Of a stretch of DNA of 64,000 nt, positions 16,118-24,103 are shown piece by piece (position 1 is the first letter of the stretch; each line of letters begins with the position of its first letter). The translations under genes and the position numbers were made by a program. Source of the DNA: Planctomycetota bacterium (GTDB taxonomy: Bacteria > Planctomycetota > UBA1135 > GCA-002686595); the NCBI GenBank assembly GCA_023150475.1, contig JAKLKU010000019.1, forward strand, positions 1 through 64,000, read 5' to 3'. Below the pieces are notes generated by a model. That model was not told where the DNA came from. It was given only the letters and a program-made list of their open reading frames with translations, and did not search any database.

Positions 16118-16794
16118 GCGCCTCGGCCCGGCGAACGCACGTTCGCACGCAGGAGGCGCCAACCGCCCGATTCGTCGCGGAGCGCGACGGCGCTCGACAA
16201 GTCGACGCGCAGGCGGAACGAATGCGCGGGCGCGATGCCGAGGAGATACGCGACGAGCACGCGGATCACGTTGTAGTGGCTCGTCACGGCGACGCGTCCG
16301 CCGCGCGCGGCGAGGACCGTGCGTTCGACCACCGGCCAAGCACGCGCGAACACGTCGCTGTCGTTCTCCGCGCCTGGGATCACGAAGTGCCACGGATCGG
16401 CGAAGTAGCGCTCGACGCGCTCGGGTTCGGTCTCGTAGAGCTTCGGGATCGACTTGCCCGCCCATTCGCCGCGTTCGATCTCGACGAGCTCGCGGGTCAC
16501 TTCGAGCGGCGCGCCGGACTCGCGCGCGAGGCTTTCGCCGAGCAGGCGCGCGCGGACGAGGCTCGACGACACGATCCGTGCGAACCCGAGGGTGCCGAAC
16601 GTTCGCGCACGCTCCGCCGTGTCGGCGAGTCCGCGCTCGGAGAGCGGCACGTCCAGGCCGCCGTACGCGCGACCGTGCCAGTCGGCGTGGACTTCGCCAT
16701 GGCGGAAGAGCCAGAGTTCGGCGCCGGTGCCGAAGCCCGGGTGGGGGCGGTTCGGTTCTGGACGCGCCGGCGAGGAAGCTGCGGAAGGAGCCAT
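16114..16794 (-). CDS. Histidine phosphatase (phosphoglycerate-mutase-like) family protein
   Basis: This 226-aa protein has the RHG signature at about residue 31 (LWLFRHGEVHADWHG), with the catalytic His, the downstream SSLVRARLLGESLA segment, ELVEIERGEWAG, and the second active-site His in VTSHYNVIRVL. This is the histidine phosphatase superfamily, which includes cobalamin/sugar phosphatases and phosphoglycerate mutases; the substrate is unknown. The first ~25 residues are Pro/Ala-rich and may be a linker, so a later start is possible. It is the first gene of a two-gene operon with the glycosyltransferase, which suggests a role in sugar phosphate metabolism for glycan synthesis. Confidence 0.85.
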   Translation of the reverse strand: MAPSAASSPARPEPNRPHPGFGTGAELWLFRHGEVHADWHGRAYGGLDVPLSERGLADTAERARTFGTLGFARIVSSSLVRARLLGESLARESGAPLEVTRELVEIERGEWAGKSIPKLYETEPERVERYFADPWHFVIPGAENDSDVFARAWPVVERTVLAARGGRVAVTSHYNVIRVLVAYLLGIAPAHSFRLRVDLSSAVALRDESGGWRLLRANVRSPGRGA

Positions 16795-16855
16795 CGTGCG
16801 AGGCCGCGGCGCGCGCGGGCGGCGGATCCTAGCGCCGCGGAAGGGACGCGCGTGC

Positions 16856-16883
16856 TTGCCGAAATCGAACGCTCGCGTAAACT
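16856..16883 (+). promoter_or_regulatory. Predicted promoter of the ferredoxin gene
   Basis: TTGCCG (16856-16861) and TAAACT (16878-16883) lie 16 bases apart, about 50 bases upstream of the ferredoxin ATG. Both hexamers fit sigma-70 consensus well for this GC-rich DNA. The leader that follows contains the pyrimidine-rich run CCCTTTTTCGCCC. Confidence 0.6.
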
Positions 16884-16931
16884 TCCCGGCCCTTTTTCGC
16901 CCTTTCGAGCCCCGTCCGACAGCCCGTCCCC

Positions 16932-17216
16932 ATGCCCAAGCTCACGTTCCTCGTCTCCGGCCTCACCGTCGACGTCCCGACCGGCACCCGTTTCCTCGAT
17001 GCGTGCCGCCAGCACGATGCACCGCACGAGTTCGGGTGCACGGTCGGCAGTTGCGGCACGTGCATCCTCTCGATCGAACAAGGCGCGGCGAACGTCGACA
17101 AGGCGAGCGCGGACGAGCTCGAAACCGTCGAGATGTGCACCGACCACGCGGGCGCACGGCTTGGGTGTCAGCTCGTGATCCGCGGCGACCTCGCGGTGAG
17201 ACCGCTCGAGCGCTGA
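16932..17216 (+). CDS. 2Fe-2S ferredoxin
   Basis: This 94-aa plant/bacterial-type ferredoxin domain carries one [2Fe-2S] cluster for electron transfer. The ligands are visible in FGCTVGSCGTC (CxxxxCxxC) and a fourth Cys in RLGCQLVIRGD near residue 79. The length is normal for a single-domain ferredoxin. The ATG at 16932 follows a predicted promoter. It stands alone between two divergent or convergent genes, so its redox partner cannot be inferred from context. An extra Cys occurs in VEMCTDHAG, close to the usual region before the last ligand. Confidence 0.92.
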   Translation: MPKLTFLVSGLTVDVPTGTRFLDACRQHDAPHEFGCTVGSCGTCILSIEQGAANVDKASADELETVEMCTDHAGARLGCQLVIRGDLAVRPLER

Positions 17217-17294
17217 CGCGTCGCGAGTCGAGCGCGGCGCGTCGGATCCGGGTCACGTGCGGTGCACGAGGCCCCGCGCGCGCCGGGCGCTCGC

Positions 17295-17771
17295 TCACCA
17301 GGTCAACCAGCGCGGCAAGCTCGGCCCGATCCAACCATCGAGGCCGGCGCGATTGCCGGCGCGCGAGATCGCGAGCGCCAACGCGCAGACGAGCAGGAGC
17401 AACACGTAGCCTTCCTGGCTCGCCGGTCCGGAGAAGTAGAAGTTGAGCAGCATGAAGGCGAAGGCGAAGCCGACCGGTCGCGTCAACGCGCCGAGGAACA
17501 GCAACACGCCGCCGACGAGCTCGCCCCATTGGATCAGCGCGGCGAAGAGCTCGGGATGCTGGAGCACGACGTCTTGTCCGAACCAGCGGTACCAGTTCGG
17601 TGATTCGGAGATGCGCGCGCTTTGGTCCGTGACCATCCGTGCGCCGACGTCGCCGACGATCTTTGCGTAGCCCGCGGAGAGGAAGACCCAACCGACGTAG
17701 AGGCGGAGCAGGACGAGGCTCCAATTCGGAGCGTCGCCCGACGATGCGGCGGGAGCTGCAGCTTTGGCCAT
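17295..17771 (-). CDS. DoxX family membrane protein
   Basis: This 158-aa membrane protein has about four hydrophobic segments. The first starts LVLLRLYVGWVFLSAGYAKI, the typical DoxX opening, and a later one reads GELVGGVLLFLGALTRPVGF, another DoxX hallmark. The ATG at 17771 avoids a poorly supported upstream extension. The soluble insert between the first two segments contains SPNWYRWFGQDVV. DoxX proteins act in diverse membrane redox processes, and the exact role here is unknown. Another DoxX gene is at 27101-27577, but the two are not obviously close paralogs. Confidence 0.85.
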   Translation of the reverse strand: MAKAAAPAASSGDAPNWSLVLLRLYVGWVFLSAGYAKIVGDVGARMVTDQSARISESPNWYRWFGQDVVLQHPELFAALIQWGELVGGVLLFLGALTRPVGFAFAFMLLNFYFSGPASQEGYVLLLLVCALALAISRAGNRAGLDGWIGPSLPRWLTW

Positions 17772-17837
17772 GGAGCCCGACGGCGTGCGTCGGTGCACGT
17801 TATCTACTCGTCCCGAGTCCTCGAATCCACCGCGGCG

Positions 17838-18155
17838 TCAGATCACGACCGCCGTGCCGCTCGCGGACACCATCAACATGCCGTTCGCCTGGCCGAGCAC
17901 TTCGTAATCGAGGTCGACGCCGACCACGGCGTTCGCGCCGAGCGCCGCGGCGCGTTCGGCGAGCTCGTCGATCGCGGTCTGCCGCGCGTCGGCGAGGACC
18001 TTCTCGTACGACGCCGAACGACCGCCGACGATGTCGCGGATGCCGGCAAAGAAGTCGCGGAAGATGTTCGCCCCGAGGATGGCCTCCCCCGTGACGATGC
18101 CTTTGTACGCCTGGATCGGACGGCCTTCGACGCTCGGAGTGGTGGTGACGATCAT
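17838..18155 (-). CDS. YbjQ/UPF0145 family protein
   Basis: This 105-aa soluble protein matches the YbjQ (UPF0145, putative heavy-metal-binding) family along its whole length: the start [14 protein letters not shown], the core [20 protein letters not shown], and the end [17 protein letters not shown] followed by [11 protein letters not shown]. The family is small and its function is not firmly established; pentameric assembly is known for members. It lies 66 bases upstream of the DoxX gene on the same strand and could share its transcript. Confidence 0.92.
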   Translation of the reverse strand: MIVTTTPSVEGRPIQAYKGIVTGEAILGANIFRDFFAGIRDIVGGRSASYEKVLADARQTAIDELAERAAALGANAVVGVDLDYEVLGQANGMLMVSASGTAVVI

Positions 18156-18235
18156 GGTCGGCCTCGGTGAGGGGAGAGAGGAGCGTTAGAGTCTCGGGCC
18201 TCGTGCGGCCGAGACGAGCCGCGCGTTACGCGACG

Positions 18236-18994
18236 ATGCCCCAACGATTCAAGCCCGACGGCGTGCTCCGGATCAACCTTTGGTCCGGGCCGCGCAACGT
18301 TTCGACCGCGCTCATGTACTCGTTCGCCCAACGCACCGACACGCGTGTGGTCGACGAACCGCTCTACGCGCACTACCTGCGCGTCTCCGGCGCCGATCAC
18401 CCCGGACGCGACGAAGTGCTCGCGGCCCAGGATCAAAACGGCGCGCGTGTCGTCGAGCGCGTGATCCTCGCGCCGAGTGAGAAGCCGGTCGTCTTCTTCA
18501 AGCAGATGGCGCACCACTTGGTCGAGCTCGACCGCGGGTTCATGGCGCACACGGCGAACGTGATCCTGACGCGCGATCCGCAGGAGATGCTGCCGTCGCT
18601 CGCGCAGAACCTCGCGACGCCGACGCTCGCCGACACCGGTTATCGCGCGCAGTGCGAGCTCTACGACCAACTCGTCGCGCTCGGCCAGGATCCGCCCGTG
18701 CTCGAAGCGCGCGAGGTGCTGCTCGACCCGCGCAGCGTCCTGACCGAGCTCTGTCGCCGGCTCGGCCTGCGCTTCCAAGCGCGCATGCTGAAGTGGAAGC
18801 CCGGCGCGCGGCCCGAAGACGGTTGTTGGGCGCCGCATTGGTACGCGAACGTGCACAAGTCGAGCGGCTTCCAGGTCTACCAACCGAAGTCGGCGCCGTT
18901 CCCGCGCCGGCTCGGGCCGTTGCTGAAGGAGTGCGCGCCGTACTTCGCGCGACTCTCGGCGCTGGCGATCAAGGCGAAGGAGACGAGCGCATGA
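18236..18994 (+). CDS. Sulfotransferase-like protein
   Basis: This 252-aa protein resembles P-loop sulfotransferases: the 5'-phosphosulfate-binding loop is [15 protein letters not shown] near residue 11, followed by [15 protein letters not shown] later [15 protein letters not shown] stretch matches the 3'-phosphate-binding region. The ATG at 18236 is preferred to an in-frame start at 18167. The stop overlaps the next start as ATGA, so it is coupled to a class IV aminotransferase. This gene pair has the look of a conserved unit; the sulfated or otherwise modified substrate is not known. No signal peptide is present. Confidence 0.85.
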   Translation: MPQRFKPDGVLRINLWSGPRNVSTALMYSFAQRTDTRVVDEPLYAHYLRVSGADHPGRDEVLAAQDQNGARVVERVILAPSEKPVVFFKQMAHHLVELDRGFMAHTANVILTRDPQEMLPSLAQNLATPTLADTGYRAQCELYDQLVALGQDPPVLEAREVLLDPRSVLTELCRRLGLRFQARMLKWKPGARPEDGCWAPHWYANVHKSSGFQVYQPKSAPFPRRLGPLLKECAPYFARLSALAIKAKETSA

Positions 18995-19896
18995 GCCCCA
19001 AACTTCCCGATCCGCGCAACGCATCGATCGTCGTCCACGTCGGCGGCAAGCTCGTGCCGCGCGCGGACGCGAAAGTGTCCGTGTTCGACAGTTCCGTGCA
19101 AGGCGGCGACGCCGTGTGGGAAGGACTGCGCGTCTACGACGGCCGCGTCTTCGAGCTCGACGCGCACCTCGATCGCCTCTTCGCGTCGGCGAAGGCGATG
19201 GCGTTCCGCGGCGTGCCTTCGCGCGCCGACGTCGAGCGTGCGATCTTCGAGACGTTGCGTGCGAACGGCATGCGAGACGGCGCGCACATCCGCCTCACGC
19301 TGACGCGCGGCGAGAAGGTGACGAGCGGCATGAGCACGCTGAACAACCAATCGGGTTGCTGTCTGATCGTGCTCGCGGAGTGGAAACCGCCGGTCTACGA
19401 CAAGCGCGGCATCCGGCTCGTCACGTCGTCGTGGCGGCGCAACTCGCCGCAGTGCATCGACTCGAAGATCCACCACAACAACCTGATCAACAACATCCTC
19501 GCGAAGATCGAGGCCGAGAACGCCGGCGTCGACGATGCGTTGATGCTCGACGTCGACGGTTTCCTCTCGGAGACGAACGCGACCAACGTGTTCCTCGTGC
19601 GGCGCGGCGAGCTCCACACCCCGACCGCCGATTCGTGTCTGCCCGGCATCACCCGCTCGAAGGTGCTCACGCTTTCGCGCGGCGCCGGCATCCCGACGTT
19701 GGAGCGGCGCATCTCGCTCTCCGAGGTCTACGCCGCGGACGAGATGTTCACGACGGGCACGATGGGGGAACTCGTCGCCGTGATCGAGTGCGACAAGCGC
19801 ACGATCGGTGCGGGCGCGCCCGGTCCGCTGACCGCGCGCCTCACCGAGCTCTACTCGGCTGCGACGCGCTCCGAGGGCACGCGTCTGCCGTTCTGA
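18991..19896 (+). CDS. Class IV aminotransferase (branched-chain type)
   Basis: This 301-aa PLP enzyme of fold type IV includes branched-chain and D-amino acid aminotransferases and aminodeoxychorismate lyase. The expected elements are seen: [19 protein letters not shown] near the N-terminus, IRLTLTRG, the PLP Lys in [17 protein letters not shown], and the phosphate-binding part [14 protein letters not shown] followed by [15 protein letters not shown]. It most resembles a branched-chain aminotransferase, but the substrate cannot be fixed by eye. The ATG overlaps the sulfotransferase stop. Confidence 0.9.
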   Translation: MSPKLPDPRNASIVVHVGGKLVPRADAKVSVFDSSVQGGDAVWEGLRVYDGRVFELDAHLDRLFASAKAMAFRGVPSRADVERAIFETLRANGMRDGAHIRLTLTRGEKVTSGMSTLNNQSGCCLIVLAEWKPPVYDKRGIRLVTSSWRRNSPQCIDSKIHHNNLINNILAKIEAENAGVDDALMLDVDGFLSETNATNVFLVRRGELHTPTADSCLPGITRSKVLTLSRGAGIPTLERRISLSEVYAADEMFTTGTMGELVAVIECDKRTIGAGAPGPLTARLTELYSAATRSEGTRLPF

Positions 19897-19913
19897 GCGC
19901 GCGGCGCGTGGCG

Positions 19914-20213
19914 ATGGACTTCGAGGCGTTCCGAGCGTCGCTCGAGCGCGAAGCTCCGCCTGCGCTCGCTCCGGCTTTGCTCGGTCTGTGGCACGACGCG
20001 CGTGGTGCGTGGCATCTCGCGCACGAAACGGTCCAGGCTCACGAAGACGACGCCGACTGCGCGCTCGTGCACGCCTACTTGCACCGCAAGGAAGGCGACC
20101 TCGCGAATGCCCGTTACTGGTACCGTCGCGCCGGCGCGGTGCCGTTCGCCGGGGCGCTCGCGGTCGAAGCCGAAGCACTCGTCCGTCGCTGCATCGCCCG
20201 CGAGCCGTCTTGA
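19914..20213 (+). CDS. Small conserved-looking protein of the aminotransferase operon
   Basis: This 99-aa protein begins [16 protein letters not shown]. Its core, [41 protein letters not shown], is helical and TPR-like and ends with [10 protein letters not shown], a motif I have the impression of seeing in small bacterial proteins of unknown function. There is an alternative GTG two codons upstream at 19908. It sits 17 bases after the aminotransferase and 34 bases before the dehydrogenase gene, which suggests one operon. Confidence 0.75.
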   Translation: MDFEAFRASLEREAPPALAPALLGLWHDARGAWHLAHETVQAHEDDADCALVHAYLHRKEGDLANARYWYRRAGAVPFAGALAVEAEALVRRCIAREPS

Positions 20214-20247
20214 TCGGCGCACGCTCGTCGAGTATCGAGAGCTCGCG

Positions 20248-21228
20248 ATGCGTGCGATGGTGCTCGAAGCCGGACGCAAGGAACTCGTCGCGCGCGACTT
20301 CGACGCGCCGCGAGCGGGCCGCGGCGAGATCGTGCTCGCCGTGCGCGCGTGTGCCGTGTGTCGCACGGACCTGCACGTCGTCGACGGCGAGCTCGACGCG
20401 CGCCGGCCGCTGATCCCCGGACACGAAATCGTCGGCGACGTCGTCGAACGTGGCGAGGGCGCGCGGCGCTTCGAAGTCGGCGCACGTGTCGGCGTCGGCT
20501 GGCTCGGCCGCACGTGCGGCGCGTGCGAGCACTGCACGCGTGGACGCGAGAACCTGTGCGCGAGCCCGACGTTCACCGGCCGCGACCGCGACGGCGGGTA
20601 CGCCGAGTTCGCCTGCGTCGACGAGCGGTTCGCGTTCGCGCTGCCGGAACGCTACGACTCGCTGCACGCCGCACCGCTGCTCTGCGCCGGTGCGATCGGT
20701 TGGCGCGCGCTCCGCGCCGCCGGCGACGCGGAACGCATCGGACTCTGGGGTTTCGGTGCGTCCGCGCACCTGGTCGCCCAGGTGGCGCGGGCCGAAGGTC
20801 GACGCGTCTTCGCGTTCACGCGGCCCGGCGATGCGGCCGCGGCCGCGCTCGCGCGGCGCTTGGGCTGCGAATGGGCCGGTTCGTCGATCGAGCTCGCGCC
20901 GAGCGAACTCGACGCCGCATTGATCTTCGCGCCGGTGGGGGAGCTCGTGCCACGCGCTCTGGCGCAGGTCGCTCGCGGCGGCACGGTCGTCTGCGCGGGC
21001 ATCCACATGAGCGATCTGCCGAGCTTCCCGTACTCGTTGCTCTGGGGTGAACGCTGCGTGCGTTCGATCGCCAACCTGACGCGCCGCGACGCGGAGGAAT
21101 TCTTGACGTTCGCTGGCGACCGTTCGCTCGCGGTCGAACCCGTTCCTTACGCCTTGGCCGACGCGCAGCGCGCGCTCGACGATCTGCGCGCCGGACGAGT
21201 CTCCGGCGCGGCCGTGCTGCTCCCCTGA
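20248..21228 (+). CDS. Zinc-dependent alcohol dehydrogenase (MDR) family protein
   Basis: This 326-aa NAD(P)-dependent medium-chain dehydrogenase has the catalytic zinc ligands in ACAVCRTDLH and LIPGHEIVGDV. The structural zinc lobe is TCGACEHCTRGRENLC (four Cys), so both metal sites look intact. The Rossmann part is GLWGFGASAHLVAQVARAEG. The start ATG at 20248 (MRAMVLEAG) fits the family, many of which begin this way. Substrate unknown; AdhA-type zinc-binding alcohol dehydrogenases are nearest by impression. It is the last gene of the plus-strand run starting at 18236. Confidence 0.93.
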   Translation: MRAMVLEAGRKELVARDFDAPRAGRGEIVLAVRACAVCRTDLHVVDGELDARRPLIPGHEIVGDVVERGEGARRFEVGARVGVGWLGRTCGACEHCTRGRENLCASPTFTGRDRDGGYAEFACVDERFAFALPERYDSLHAAPLLCAGAIGWRALRAAGDAERIGLWGFGASAHLVAQVARAEGRRVFAFTRPGDAAAAALARRLGCEWAGSSIELAPSELDAALIFAPVGELVPRALAQVARGGTVVCAGIHMSDLPSFPYSLLWGERCVRSIANLTRRDAEEFLTFAGDRSLAVEPVPYALADAQRALDDLRAGRVSGAAVLLP

Positions 21229-21546
21229 CGTCGAGCGCCGAGCTCTCGAGCACCGGCGCGAGCTCCTCCGGGGGTGAGCCTCCATCCCTGGAAGCACCTG
21301 GAACGGATTTCCGTGCCACCCAGTTCGACCGAACGAGTCTCCGCGAGCGATTCGATCGGGCGCGCGCGGAACTCGAGCTCGCCGAGCGGAGTCGAACGAA
21401 CACGACCGGAGCAACTCCGGCCGCCTGGGCGGCTCGTCGGCTGCGCGATTCGGCGCTTGCCCTTAGGCTTTTTGGCCTCGCGCACGGCACGGGCGTGTCC
21501 GGTCGCGAGTTCCACAGGGAGAGTCTCCCGGGAGTTCGACCATTCC
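21229..21546. other. Intergenic region upstream of the repeat-protein gene
   Basis: I see no gene here. The stretch has lower codon-like order than its neighbours and contains TTAGGCTTTTTGGCCT near 21470, a short imperfect inverted repeat with a T run that could act as a weak terminator for the upstream operon. Confidence 0.4.
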
Positions 21547-23643
21547 ATGCAAACGTCACGAGTTCTCGCGCTCGTACTGCTCGCTTCGCCACTCGTCGCT
21601 CAGGATCGCAACTGCGCGCCGTGCGGCACCGACATCCGCTACGGCGGCGTCTTCGACGTCGCCGCGGGCGTGCTCCATCCTCCGACGACCGACGCTCCGT
21701 TCCCGATCGGCGCCGTCGTCTACTCCAACAACTGCCCGACCGGCCAATACGCGCCGCTGCTCTCCGGATCGACGGTGATCGACGACGGAGAGATCCCGTC
21801 GACCACTTCCCCGTCGCCCAACGTCGGCTTCCAGCAGTCCTACAAGATCACCTCGTTCGAGATCTCGTACTGCACGCGCGAGCTCCAGACCGCTTCCGGC
21901 GGCCCCGGTGCGACCGTGCGCGTGCGTTTCTTCGAGGACTACGACGACTGCCAATCGTTGGCCGCGGCGGGCACGCCGATCGCCGACTTCACGTTGACCG
22001 GTCTGCCGGCGTCGACGCAAGTCGGGACGTTGAGCTGTTGGATCGTCACGGTCAGCCTCGCCGGCGGTTCGGAGTTCTGCATGCGCGCCGACGCCGACGG
22101 TTTCTACGACGGCACTCAGAGCCTCGACGGTTTCGGCTTCGCGCTGTCGATGCCGAATCAGACCGGCACGACGCTCGGCACCGTCGGCGGGTTCGTGATC
22201 GCCGGCGACCTCACGCAGCCCGGCTTCTGCGCCGCGGGCGACGGCACGGTCTTCAAGAACGCCGGCAATCTCGGCACGGGGCTCGCGAACGACGACGTCT
22301 ACTACCGCCAGGGCTTCGGCGCGCAATCCACGGGCTGTCAGGGACTGCTCGGTGATCCGTACGGAGCGTTCTACCTGCGCGTCACGGCGTCACTCGGCGA
22401 TTGTTCGTGTGCGCCGAACGACGCGGATGGCGACGGAGCGCTCGACTGCGCCGACGGTTGCCCGCTCGACCCGGCGAAGACCGCGCCCGGCGTCTGCGGC
22501 TGCGGAGCCGCGGAAACCGACAGCGACGGCGACGGCACGCCGAACTGCATCGATTTCTGTCCGAACGATCCGAACAAGATCGCGCCCGGCACGTGCGGCT
22601 GCGGCGTGTCGGACGTGGACGCCGACGGAGACGGGCTCGCGAACTGCCTCGACGGCTGTCCGAACGATCCGAACAAGTTCACGCCGGGAGCGTGCGGTTG
22701 CGGCGTCGCCGACACCGACACCGACGGCGACGGCGTGCCGAACTGCTTCGACGGCTGCCCGAACGATCCGCTGAAGTCGGCGCCGGGTGATTGTGGTTGT
22801 GGCAATCCGGACATCGACACCGACGGCGACGGCGCGGCCGACTGCATCGACCTCTGCGTCAACGATCCGGGCAAGACCGCGCCCGGCCAGTGCGGCTGCG
22901 GCGTCCCGGACACCGACACCGACGGCGACGGCACGGCGAACTGCAACGACCTCTGTCCGACGGATCCGCTCAAAGTCGCGCCCGGCGTGTGCGGTTGCGG
23001 CGCGTCCGACGCGGACGTCGACGGCGACGGACTCGCCGTGTGCGTCGACAACTGCCCGAGCGAGTTCAACCCGTTGCAGGAGGACTGCGACGGCGACTTG
23101 CTCGGCGATGCGTGCGAGATCGTGACCACGAGCTTCGACTCGAACGCGGACAACGTGCCCGACGAGTGCCAACCGGGCGTCGGCGCCGCGGTCTGTTTCG
23201 GCGACGGCAGCGGTGCGAACTGCCCGTGCGCGAACCTCGGCGACGCAGGCGAAGGTTGCGCGAACTCGTCGGGCTCCGGCGCGTTGCTCTACAACTTCGG
23301 CGGAGCGAGCGTCACGGCGCACGACACGGCGCTCTACGTGATCCACATGCCGAACAACAAGTTCGGGCTCGTCTACATGGGGATCGGACTCTCCGGCGGC
23401 GGCAACGGTTTGCCGTTCGGCGATGGTCTTCGTTGTGTCACGGGCCAGACGAAGCGCTTCGCCGTGCAGAACACGGGGCCAGTCGGTGCGTTCACGCTGA
23501 TCGATCCGGTGAGCATCGCGCCGGCGCAGCTCGTGCCCGGCTCGACTTGGTACTTCCAAGCGTGGTTCCGCGACAAGCCGACGAGTCCGTGCCTGAAGGC
23601 GATCAACCTTTCGAACGCCTGGCGCGTCGACTTCGTGAACTGA
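21547..23643 (+). CDS. Secreted protein with seven Cys-rich thrombospondin-type-3-like Ca-binding repeats
   Basis: This 698-aa protein starts MQTSRVLALVLLASPLVAQDR, a good signal peptide. Residues about 20-290 form an N-terminal beta-rich domain with several Cys. Residues about 292-530 hold seven repeats of 36 residues, each with a D-x-D-G-D-G loop, a Cys, a D-x-C-P-x-D-P segment and a C-G-C-G. They resemble thrombospondin type 3 repeats and are likely Ca-binding and disulfide-bonded. A last DCDGDLLGDACE repeat follows, then a C-terminal domain distantly like that of the FG-GAP and PD40 proteins in this window. The 3' end overlaps the convergent thioesterase gene by 41 bases. Confidence 0.9.
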   Translation: MQTSRVLALVLLASPLVAQDRNCAPCGTDIRYGGVFDVAAGVLHPPTTDAPFPIGAVVYSNNCPTGQYAPLLSGSTVIDDGEIPSTTSPSPNVGFQQSYKITSFEISYCTRELQTASGGPGATVRVRFFEDYDDCQSLAAAGTPIADFTLTGLPASTQVGTLSCWIVTVSLAGGSEFCMRADADGFYDGTQSLDGFGFALSMPNQTGTTLGTVGGFVIAGDLTQPGFCAAGDGTVFKNAGNLGTGLANDDVYYRQGFGAQSTGCQGLLGDPYGAFYLRVTASLGDCSCAPNDADGDGALDCADGCPLDPAKTAPGVCGCGAAETDSDGDGTPNCIDFCPNDPNKIAPGTCGCGVSDVDADGDGLANCLDGCPNDPNKFTPGACGCGVADTDTDGDGVPNCFDGCPNDPLKSAPGDCGCGNPDIDTDGDGAADCIDLCVNDPGKTAPGQCGCGVPDTDTDGDGTANCNDLCPTDPLKVAPGVCGCGASDADVDGDGLAVCVDNCPSEFNPLQEDCDGDLLGDACEIVTTSFDSNADNVPDECQPGVGAAVCFGDGSGANCPCANLGDAGEGCANSSGSGALLYNFGGASVTAHDTALYVIHMPNNKFGLVYMGIGLSGGGNGLPFGDGLRCVTGQTKRFAVQNTGPVGAFTLIDPVSIAPAQLVPGSTWYFQAWFRDKPTSPCLKAINLSNAWRVDFVN
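22423..23130 (+). repeat. Internal 108-bp coding repeats
   Basis: The DNA for the Ca-binding repeats is periodic at 108 bases, matching the 36-residue protein repeat. Copies differ enough that the array is easily read at the protein level, but neighbouring units share long stretches such as GACGGCGACGGC. Confidence 0.8.
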
Positions 23644-24103
23644 CGTCCGGGCGGCGGTCGCTCGAGCGCGCGGCGAGTTCGAAGACCAAGTAGGTGAAGA
23701 GCCCCTTGGCGACGAGCTCGCCGCCCTGCGTCACGTCGACGTCGGCGAGCGCGATCGTTCGGCCCCGTTTGACGAGCTTCGCCGTCGCGACCAGTTCGCC
23801 GGCGTCGAGCGTCGCCGGGCGTAAGAAGTTGAGCTTGAACTCGATGCTCGTCATCTCGACGCCGTGCGCGAGCTCGGGATAGACGAGCCACACGCCGGCG
23901 GTGTCCGCCAACGCGGCGAGCACGCCGCCGTGCACGTGCGCGTGACCTTGCAACAGTTCGCGGCGCGGCACGAGCTTCACGCTCGCACGGCTCGTCGAGC
24001 GCGCGCCGGCGACGAATCCGAAGAACGAGCCGACCGGCGCGCGGCCGAACTTCCGCTCGCGGATTCGTCGCGAGGATCTCGAAGTCGCACTCACTTCACG
24101 CAT
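23603..24103 (-). CDS. Hotdog-fold thioesterase (PaaI-like)
   Basis: This 166-aa protein carries a 4HBT/PaaI-type domain: LLQGHAHVHGGVLAALADTAGVWL is the helix with the conserved HGG followed by a catalytic-type Asp, then MTSIEFKLNFLRPA and GRTIALADVDVT complete the hotdog core. It likely hydrolyses an acyl-CoA; the chain is unknown. The N-terminal 30 residues are basic and the C-terminal ~20 Arg/Ser-rich. The start at 24103 overlaps the symporter stop by eight bases (ATGCGTGA), and the 3' end overlaps the convergent gene by 41 bases, so the unusual basic tail is encoded in the antisense of the secreted-protein gene. Confidence 0.85.
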   Translation of the reverse strand: MREVSATSRSSRRIRERKFGRAPVGSFFGFVAGARSTSRASVKLVPRRELLQGHAHVHGGVLAALADTAGVWLVYPELAHGVEMTSIEFKLNFLRPATLDAGELVATAKLVKRGRTIALADVDVTQGGELVAKGLFTYLVFELAARSSDRRPDVSSRSRRARRSKG

